Below, in pieces: positions 1 through 4,530 of a stretch of 7,340 nucleotides of DNA. The DNA comes from Phycisphaerae bacterium. GTDB taxonomy: Bacteria > Planctomycetota > Phycisphaerae > UBA1845 > Fen-1342. The notes beneath the pieces are model-generated. The model was not told the DNA's origin and searched no databases. It was given only the letters and a program-made list of their open reading frames with translations. The DNA lies in the NCBI GenBank assembly GCA_020058145.1, contig JAGVEP010000417.1, positions 1-7,340 of the forward strand, written 5' to 3'. Both the position numbers and the translations under genes were made by a program. Numbering within the stretch: the stretch's first letter is position 1; each line of letters begins with the position of its first letter.

Positions 1-87
1 TGCCGCGATTGCTTCCGCTCGAAACGCCGCCCGAGCGGCCCGCCAAGAGGTGCCGGCGGCGGCGGCGGCCGGCGGTTCGGCGAGTAA
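1..87 (+). CDS. possible 3' end of an upstream gene, Gly/Arg-rich tail (partial)
   Basis: Frame 1 is open from the window edge to a TAA at 85-87 and would give about 28 residues ending in a Gly/Arg-rich stretch (RGAGGGGGRRFGE). Its third codon positions are strongly GC, like the real genes here. A basic Gly-rich tail of this kind is common on RNA-binding proteins, but nothing identifies the family. The other two plus-strand frames are also open over this stretch; frame 2, which is Ala-rich, runs to a TGA at 218-220. The frame choice is therefore a guess, and the stretch may be non-coding. Confidence 0.25.
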   Translation, partial: CRDCFRSKRRPSGPPRGAGGGGGRRFGE

Positions 88-165
88 GACGCGCAGCGGC
101 CTTTGCAGAGAAAATGTCAGCGAATCCCCGCCGGGGCGTCAAGGGCGCTCGGTGCGGGGTGTTCG

Positions 166-192
166 GCGGGACCGGTCTCTTTACGGTCCCGC
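166..192 (+). promoter_or_regulatory. 9-bp perfect stem-loop in the leader of the hemerythrin-like gene
   Basis: GCGGGACCG at 166-174 pairs perfectly with CGGTCCCGC at 184-192 around a 9-nt loop, GTCTCTTTA. The structure ends 31 nt before the AGGAGAG ribosome site at 224-230. No T-tract follows it, so it is not a standard intrinsic terminator. It could terminate the upstream gene without a T-tract, act as a leader element, or be chance in GC-rich DNA. Its role is inferred from position only. Confidence 0.35.
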
Positions 193-235
193 ATTCGTCT
201 CCGGCTGCTGGCGACCGTGATGCAGGAGAGCGGCG

Positions 236-694
236 ATGGCCTCGAACATCGACGAAGAATTCGGGCAACGTCTCCAGGCAGAACACAAGGCTCTGCTGCA
301 GCTCAGCCAGATGCTCAACACGCACATCGCGGCCCTCCCCGGGGGCGAGACCGCCCAGTGGTTGGCCGGGCTGCGCGTGGCCTACGACCGCCTGTACGCC
401 CACGTCGAGCGCTGCATCACGATGAAGGAAAAAGACGGCTATTTGGCGACGATCCTGCGGGACCATCCCGCGCTTGCGCGGCAGGTCGAGGCGATTCGCG
501 GCGAGCATTCGCAACTGCTCCGCATGGGTGAGAACCTGCGCAAGGAACTGACGGCGATTCAACCCGCCGACCGCGTGCTCATCGACGACATTTGCGCCCG
601 CGTCCAGCGCTTCATGGCCGTGGTGACGCAGCACGAACAGCGCGAAAACATGATCGTGCTGTTCGCGTTTAATCAGGATTTGGGGAGTTACTGA
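236..694 (+). CDS. hemerythrin-like (HHE) domain protein
   Basis: A 152-residue protein that looks like a single four-helix hemerythrin-like domain. Proteins of this family bind a di-iron centre through His and Glu/Asp and serve in oxygen or NO sensing, iron handling or repair. Candidate ligands lie at the expected helix spacing: H17 (LQAEHKAL), H56 with E58/E65 (HVERCITMKEKDGY), H91 (RGEHSQLL) and H133 with E137 (HEQREN). The end, ENMIVLFAFNQDLG, resembles the usual close of such domains. No signal peptide or membrane segment is seen, so it is probably cytosolic. The ATG at 236 is chosen because AGGAGAG at 224-230 sits 5 nt before it. The third helix shows only one clear His, so iron occupancy is uncertain. 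Its substrate and partners cannot be inferred. It is monocistronic here and converges on the toxin-antitoxin remnant. Confidence 0.72.
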   Translation: MASNIDEEFGQRLQAEHKALLQLSQMLNTHIAALPGGETAQWLAGLRVAYDRLYAHVERCITMKEKDGYLATILRDHPALARQVEAIRGEHSQLLRMGENLRKELTAIQPADRVLIDDICARVQRFMAVVTQHEQRENMIVLFAFNQDLGSY

Positions 695-723
695 TGGGCA
701 CCGGCAGGCCGCATTTAGCGTAG

Positions 724-740
724 GGTGGGCACTGCCCACC
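724..740. repeat. short palindromic intergenic repeat, copy 1 (GGTGGGC-ACT-GCCCACC)
   Basis: A perfect 7-bp inverted repeat around a 3-nt loop, preceded by TAG. It lies between the convergent ends of the hemerythrin-like gene (694) and the HEPN remnant (748). A second member with the same architecture is at 4463-4479, also between convergent genes. I recall palindromes of this form as abundant between genes in Planctomycetota. It may act as a bidirectional terminator, but no T-tract is present. Confidence 0.6.
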
Positions 741-747
741 GCCAGAG

Positions 748-870
748 CTACAGGGCGTGCTTCTGGCGGTACTTCTGCACGGCCTTTTCGCGGGCAGCGC
801 ACGCGTCGATGGCGCGTCGCGCGTATTCGAGCATGTCGCGGAGATGCGTCTCGTCCTCACGCTGCGACAT
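748..870 (-). pseudogene. truncated HEPN (DUF86) toxin remnant, N-terminal 40 codons
   Basis: The minus strand reads ATG at 870-868 and stops with TAG at 750-748, giving 40 residues that begin MSQREDETHLRDMLEYARRA. This resembles the first helix of HEPN/DUF86 toxins, whose usual length is about 110 residues. The catalytic RX4-6H motif near the normal C-terminus is absent, and so is most of the helical bundle. The start overlaps the stop of the MNT gene by 14 nt (shared ATGTCGCAGCGTGA), the arrangement typical of MNT-HEPN pairs. The frame ends 8 bases before the palindrome at 724-740, so deletion or repeat insertion probably removed the rest. The alternative is a genuine small protein of unknown role. 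The family call is from memory. Confidence 0.6.
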
Positions 871-1168
871 AAACGTCCCGCGCCTCCCGCAAGACTCGCT
901 CGCGGAAATGCCGGCTGAGGAAACCAGGCGTGTTCAAGTCCACCTTGTGGCCGACAAGCTCGGTCAACTCGTCCTGCATCGCGAAGAACGACAGGCCCGG
1001 TTCACACTCGGGCTCGAACTCGACCAGTACATCGACATCGCTGTCCGGCTGAAAGTCGTCGCGCAGGATGGAACCGAACAGAGCCAGGCGGCGCACGCAG
1101 TGCCGGCGACAGAAGTCGGCGATGCGCTGGGGGTCAATCTGCGGACGGGTTGACGGCATCGGCATCAT
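857..1168 (-). CDS. MNT-type nucleotidyltransferase, antitoxin of a HEPN/MNT pair
   Basis: A protein of about 103 residues with a minimal nucleotidyltransferase fold. The signature is clear: G32-S33, ten residues, then D44-V-D46 (FGSILRDD...SDVDVLVEF), with a likely third carboxylate at D77 (HKVDLNT). In characterised systems such an enzyme silences its HEPN RNase partner by adding AMP to a tyrosine near the toxin's active site. The start is placed at the tandem ATGs 1168-1166 / 1165-1163, because the frame further upstream is Arg-rich and unlike the family. The ribosome site there is weak. The next gene, overlapping by 14 nt, is the HEPN partner, but only its first 40 codons remain. The enzyme therefore appears intact but orphaned in cis. 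It may also act on a toxin elsewhere or be decaying. Confidence 0.8.
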   Translation of the reverse strand: MMPMPSTRPQIDPQRIADFCRRHCVRRLALFGSILRDDFQPDSDVDVLVEFEPECEPGLSFFAMQDELTELVGHKVDLNTPGFLSRHFRERVLREARDVYVAA

Positions 1169-1296
1169 TCTATGCTTGGTGTCCGTGCGAATCTCTCCGG
1201 CCCGAGCAGATTTCCGTGGGCGGGTGAGTCTGCACCTGCTGGATCGGTTCGTTGCACCGCGGCGCGAATTGGGGCGCCGCCTCACGACCGACGCCC

Positions 1297-1530
1297 TCAC
1301 GCCGACGCACGTCGCTTTCGAACGCGGGAACGGACGCGCGCCGCGATGTCGGCGGCCAGGAAGAGCTCGAGTTGCACGTCGCGCTCGCGCCACAGCGTCT
1401 CGATGGCGTCTCGCACCATCAGCACGAGTTCATCAAGCGTCCGGCCCTGAGTGGTGATGCCCGGACGCTCCAGCACGCGGCCCACGTACCAGTCGTCTTC
1501 CTTTTGTACGGCCACGTGATATAGCTTCAT
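1297..1530 (-). CDS. HicB-like antitoxin, solitary
   Basis: A 77-residue protein beginning MKLYHVAVQKEDDWYVGRVL and continuing GITTQGRTLDELVLMVRDAIE, the pattern of the HicB/UPF0150 fold (a partial RNase-H-like antitoxin domain). HicB normally binds and blocks HicA, a small mRNA-cleaving toxin, and often represses its own operon. Here residues 1-50 fit that domain and the C-terminus is basic (RSRVRKRRASA), with no recognisable helix-turn-helix. The ATG at 1530-1528 is preferred over a TTG at 1557-1555 because family similarity starts at MK. No HicA-sized frame is recognisable within 130 bp on either side. It is co-directional with icd upstream (about 98 bp) and the MNT gene downstream (128 bp). 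Solitary HicB-like proteins are common and their roles mostly unknown. Confidence 0.7.
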   Translation of the reverse strand: MKLYHVAVQKEDDWYVGRVLERPGITTQGRTLDELVLMVRDAIETLWRERDVQLELFLAADIAARVRSRVRKRRASA

Positions 1531-1589
1531 GACACGTCCGTCTTGAACTCGTCCCAATCCACGCCTGCGTCCTTGGGCAGCCTGCTCCT

Positions 1590-1621
1590 ACGTGCCTCCG
1601 TGCCTCCGTGCCTCCGTGCCT
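1590..1621. repeat. octanucleotide tandem repeat, 4 copies (CCGTGCCT; minus strand AGGCACGG)
   Basis: Four head-to-tail units: ACGTGCCT at 1590-1597, then three perfect CCGTGCCT units at 1598-1621. The array begins 8 bases downstream of the icd stop on the minus strand, between icd and the HicB-like gene. Read on the minus strand, the unit AGGCACGG shares AGGCA with the AGGCAACC unit inside icd, so the two arrays probably belong to one class of octamer repeat. Confidence 0.85.
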
Positions 1622-1628
1622 TCCATCC

Positions 1629-2939
1629 TCACTCCATCCGCTCCACCACCGCCTTTCCGAACTCCGAGCACTTCAGCAGCTTCGCGCCGGTCATCAGGCG
1701 TTCGAAATCGTAGGTCACGGTCTTGGCCGCAATCGCGCCTTCCACGCCCTTGATGATGAGATCGGCCGCCTCGGTCCAGCCCAGGTAGCGCAGCATCATC
1801 TCGCCAGAGAGGATCAGCGAGCCGGGGTTCACCTTGTCCTGATTCGCGTACTTCGGGGCGGTGCCGTGCGTCGCTTCGAAAATCGCGTGTCCCGTGTCGT
1901 AGTTGATGTTCCCGCCCGGGGCGATGCCGATGCCGCCGACGCACGCAGCGAGCGCGTCGGAGATGTAGTCGCCATTGAGGTTCATCGTCGCGATCACGTC
2001 GTATTCGGCGGGCCGCGTCAGAATCTGCTGGAGAAAGGCGTCGGCGATGACATCCTTCACGATCACCGCGGTCGCCTGGTTGCCTGGTTGCCTGGTTGCC
2101 TGGTTGCCTGGTTGCCTGGTTGCCTCGTTGCCTGTCCGCTTGATGACCTGCCACGGGCCGCCCTCATAATCGACGGCCCCGAAGTGCTTCCGGGCGACCT
2201 CATAGCCCCAGTCGCGGAACGCCCCCTCGGTGAACTTCATGATGTTGCCCTTGTGCACCAGCGTCAGGCTCTTGCGGCCGTTTTCAAGCACAAAGCGCAG
2301 CGCGGCCTTCACCAGCCGCTCGGTTCCCTCCTGGCTCGCGGGCTTGATGCCGATGCCGGTCGTGCCCGGAAACCGGATCTTCTTGTTCAGCGCGGGGAAA
2401 TTCTCGGCGAACAGCTTCTTGAACTTCTCGCAGTCCGGCGTGCCGTGCTGGAACTCAATCCCCGCGTAAATGTCCTCCGAGTTTTCGCGGAAGATCACCA
2501 TGTCGGTCAGCTCGGGCTGCTTGACCGGGCTCGGCACGCCACGGAAGTACCGCACCGGCCGCAGGCAGACGTACAGGTCGAGCTGCTGGCGTAGGGCGAC
2601 GTTGAGCGAACGGATGCCGCCGCCGACGGGCGTCGTCAGCGGACCTTTGATTCCGACCAGGAACTCGCGGAAGGCCTGGAGCGTCTCCTCCGGCAGCCAG
2701 TCGCTGAACCGCTTGAAGGCCTCCTCGCCCGCGAAGACCTCGAGCCACGCGATTTTCCGCCGTCCGCCGTAGGCCTTGCTCACGGCGGCGTCGAAGACGA
2801 GTTGGGACGCGCGCCAGATATCCGGCCCGGTGCCATCGCCGCGGATGAACGGCAGGATGGGGTGCTCGGGGACGTTCAGCTTGCCGTTTTGAATCGCGAG
2901 CTGGTCGCCGGGGGGCACCGTAATTGTCTTGTATGCCAT
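1629..2939 (-). CDS. icd: isocitrate dehydrogenase, NADP-dependent, with an internal repeat-encoded insert
   Basis: Oxidatively decarboxylates isocitrate to 2-oxoglutarate in the TCA cycle, producing NADPH; a cytosolic dimer in this family. The 436 residues align from memory almost throughout with the E. coli-type enzyme (416 residues). Substrate-site residues are present: S111, N113, R117 and R127 (GGGIRSLNVALRQQLDLY...LRPVR), R151 (FRENSEDIYAG) and K230 (VHKGNIMKF). The metal-site aspartates are D300, D324 and D328. NADP preference is indicated by K363-Y364 (HGTAPKY) and Y410/R414 (TVTYDFERLM). The extra length lies mainly at residues 269-290, where a DNA octamer array is translated as ATRQPGNQ repeats. 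S111 matches the serine that AceK phosphorylates in enterics, but no kinase is seen here. The ATG is supported by AGGAGA 8 nt upstream and a good promoter candidate. Confidence 0.95.
   Translation of the reverse strand: MAYKTITVPPGDQLAIQNGKLNVPEHPILPFIRGDGTGPDIWRASQLVFDAAVSKAYGGRRKIAWLEVFAGEEAFKRFSDWLPEETLQAFREFLVGIKGPLTTPVGGGIRSLNVALRQQLDLYVCLRPVRYFRGVPSPVKQPELTDMVIFRENSEDIYAGIEFQHGTPDCEKFKKLFAENFPALNKKIRFPGTTGIGIKPASQEGTERLVKAALRFVLENGRKSLTLVHKGNIMKFTEGAFRDWGYEVARKHFGAVDYEGGPWQVIKRTGNEATRQPGNQATRQPGNQATAVIVKDVIADAFLQQILTRPAEYDVIATMNLNGDYISDALAACVGGIGIAPGGNINYDTGHAIFEATHGTAPKYANQDKVNPGSLILSGEMMLRYLGWTEAADLIIKGVEGAIAAKTVTYDFERLMTGAKLLKCSEFGKAVVERME
2070..2133. repeat. octanucleotide tandem repeat inside icd, 8 copies (GGTTGCCT; coding strand AGGCAACC)
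   Basis: Six perfect GGTTGCCT units run from 2078 to 2125. They are flanked by one-mismatch units GGTCGCCT (2070-2077) and CGTTGCCT (2126-2133), 64 bp in all. Three units make 24 bp, so each coding-strand frame reads the same octapeptide, ATRQPGNQ in rotation, without stops. It occupies icd codons 269-290, between the conserved GGPW segment and VKDVIADAFLQQIL. This is a simple-sequence array, not a CRISPR: there are no spacers. Confidence 0.97.
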
Positions 2940-2992
2940 GAAGGCCGTCTCCTGTCGTCTGGGGTCGCAAGTTCCCGAACCGTAATCGCGCC

Positions 2993-3022
2993 ATCATATT
3001 CTCCGCCGGGGCCGTCCGGCAA
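2993..3022 (-). promoter_or_regulatory. candidate sigma-70-type promoter for icd
   Basis: On the minus strand, TTGCCG (plus positions 3022-3017) is followed after 18 bp by TATGAT (2998-2993). That is four of six and five of six matches to the -35 and -10 consensus. A start near 2986 would give a leader of roughly 47 nt before the icd ATG, with AGGAGA at plus positions 2953-2948. The 163-bp gap to lysA must hold divergent promoters. On the plus strand only a weak -10-like TATCAT at 3042-3047 is visible for lysA. Confidence 0.45.
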
Positions 3023-3102
3023 ATCCAAGCCGCGCGGCGGGTATCATCCATCATCCCAAGGGCACGGCCCGCGAGTGTTTGGCCGCAGAGAGGCAGGCAC
3101 GC

Positions 3103-4383
3103 ATGAATCTGTTTGAGTACCGCGGAGGAAGGCTGTGGTGCGAGCAGCAACAGGTCGCCGACCTCGCGGCGCGCTTTGACACGCCGCTCTACGTCTACTC
3201 TGCGGGTACGCTGCAAGCGCACTACGAGCGGTTTCGGGCCGCATTTGCTGCGCTGGACCCCTTGATTTGCTATTCGATCAAGTGCTGTTCCAACGTACAC
3301 ATTCTCCGGCGTTTGGCGGGCTGGGGCAGCGGGTTCGACGTGGTCAGCGGCGGCGAGCTGTGCCGCGCGCTCCAAGCCGGGGCCGGACCGGCCAAGTTTG
3401 TCTTCGCGGGTGTCGGCAAGACGGTGGCCGAGATGCAGGCCGCCCTGCGTGCGGGCGTCGGGTTGCTCAATGTCGAATCCGAGTCCGAGATGGCGGAACT
3501 CGTCGCGGTCGCCGGTGCCCTGGGGCTGACCGCGGATGTCGCCGTGCGCCTCAATCCCGACGTGGACGCCAAAACCCACCCGTACACAACCACCGGCACC
3601 CAGGAGAACAAGTTCGGCGTAGGCCCCGAGCAGGCCCGCGAGTTGTTTCATGCGTACCGGGCGACGCCTGCCGTGCGGCTCCGCGGTCTGCACCTGCACA
3701 TCGGCTCGCCGGTGCATGACGTGCAGCCTTATGTGGCGGCGATCGAGCGGGCGCTCGACTTAATTGCGACCTTGCGGTGCGACGGCAGCGACGTGGATAC
3801 GCTCGACATCGGCGGCGGCTTTGGTGCGCACTACCGTGGGGGCGAAGCGCCGCCCGCGGAGGCTTACGCTGCGGCGCTCGTGCCGCTCTTGCACGGCCGC
3901 GGCCTGCGCGTGATTCTGGAACCTGGGCGGTCGATCGCGGCCAACGCCGGCCTGCTCGTGACGCGCGTCCTGCACGTGAAGGACAGTGGCCGGCGGCGGT
4001 TCGCGATCGTGGATGCCTCGATGAACGAGCTGATTCGGCCGGCGCTCTACAGTGCGTACCACTTTGTGTGGCCGCTTGACGCCGGGGCGCGGATTCCGGC
4101 GGATTTTCGCGGCGACCAGCCCTTTGCCGGTCTGGAAACGTACGACGTAGTCGGGCCGATCTGCGAAAGCAGCGATTTTCTCGCCAAGGACCGGCCGCTA
4201 CCCCCAGTGCGGCGTGGCGACCTGCTCGCGGTATTCACCTGCGGCGCGTACGCGATGTCGATGGCCAGTCAGTACAACTCGCGGCCCCGCGCGGCGGAGG
4301 TGCTGGTCGAAGGGGACGTCGTGCAACTGATCCGGCGGCGCGAGACCTACGTGGATCTGCTGCGGGCAGAAGAGGTCGGGTAG
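3103..4383 (+). CDS. lysA: diaminopimelate decarboxylase
   Basis: Catalyses the last step of lysine synthesis, meso-diaminopimelate to L-lysine plus CO2, with pyridoxal phosphate in a fold-type III barrel; cytosolic. The 426 residues show the family landmarks in order: PLP lysine K60 (CYSIKCCSN), FDVVSGGEL near residue 80, HIGS from H199, the phosphate-binding GGGFG from G237, EPGRS from E273, active-site C354 (CESSD) and Y383 in GAYAMSMASQYNSRP. Two positions differ from the usual form: HIGSP where HIGSQ is common, and CESSD where CESGD is common. Arginine and ornithine decarboxylases are less likely because CES-D and the SMASxYNxRPR ending are diagnostic. The ATG at 3103 has GAGAGG at 3088-3093 nine nt before it and fits family length. 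It is divergent from icd and convergent with gyrA. Confidence 0.95.
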   Translation: MNLFEYRGGRLWCEQQQVADLAARFDTPLYVYSAGTLQAHYERFRAAFAALDPLICYSIKCCSNVHILRRLAGWGSGFDVVSGGELCRALQAGAGPAKFVFAGVGKTVAEMQAALRAGVGLLNVESESEMAELVAVAGALGLTADVAVRLNPDVDAKTHPYTTTGTQENKFGVGPEQARELFHAYRATPAVRLRGLHLHIGSPVHDVQPYVAAIERALDLIATLRCDGSDVDTLDIGGGFGAHYRGGEAPPAEAYAAALVPLLHGRGLRVILEPGRSIAANAGLLVTRVLHVKDSGRRRFAIVDASMNELIRPALYSAYHFVWPLDAGARIPADFRGDQPFAGLETYDVVGPICESSDFLAKDRPLPPVRRGDLLAVFTCGAYAMSMASQYNSRPRAAEVLVEGDVVQLIRRRETYVDLLRAEEVG

Positions 4384-4400
4384 GGCAGGCTCAGGCGCAG

Positions 4401-4419
4401 GGTGCGGTCCAGCCGCACC
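4401..4419 (+). terminator. candidate terminator hairpin after lysA
   Basis: GGTGCGG at 4401-4407 pairs perfectly with CCGCACC at 4413-4419 around a 5-nt loop, TCCAG. It starts 17 nt after the lysA stop and is followed by TCTT. The weak T-run makes it a poor intrinsic terminator by enteric rules. Position and a 7-bp GC stem are the support. Confidence 0.45.
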
Positions 4420-4462
4420 TCTTGGGCTATATTCCACCAGCGGAGTCGCCCGCAACCCGTGG

Positions 4463-4479
4463 GGCGGGCTCTGCCCGCC
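4463..4479. repeat. short palindromic intergenic repeat, copy 2 (GGCGGGC-TCT-GCCCGCC)
   Basis: It has the same layout as the palindrome at 724-740: a 7-bp perfect stem and a 3-nt loop. The two differ at one stem pair (T-A there, C-G here), so pairing is kept by a compensating change, and at one loop base. It lies between the convergent ends of lysA (4383) and gyrA (4531). It may terminate transcription from both sides. Confidence 0.6.
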
Positions 4480-4530
4480 GGGTGCGGATTGTCGCACGGC
4501 CGCGTGCGAAAGGGCGAGCGAGTACCAACT

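Noticed and set aside
857..1393. Long form (178 residues) of the MNT gene
   Set aside because: The extra N-terminal 75 residues are Arg-rich, overlap the HicB-like gene and do not fit the family. The ATG pair near 1168 is better.
2070..2133. CRISPR array
   Set aside because: The units are 8 bp and contiguous, with no spacers.
1608..2594. 328-residue plus-strand open frame opposite icd
   Set aside because: Antisense to a well-conserved gene. Its WLPGCLVA repeats are only the reverse reading of the octamer array.
1629..2939. icd as a pseudogene broken by the repeat
   Set aside because: The frame is intact across the array and all visible substrate, metal and NADP residues are present on both sides.
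3079..3102. TTG start at 3079 for lysA
   Set aside because: The ATG at 3103 has a well-placed GAGAGG and matches the family's N-terminus; the TTG form adds only eight unsupported residues and swallows the ribosome site.
2455..3717. 420-residue minus-strand open frame across the start of icd, the icd-lysA gap and the start of lysA
   Set aside because: It overlaps two clear housekeeping genes, is rich in Arg, Pro and Ala, and shows no family motif: a GC-rich shadow frame.
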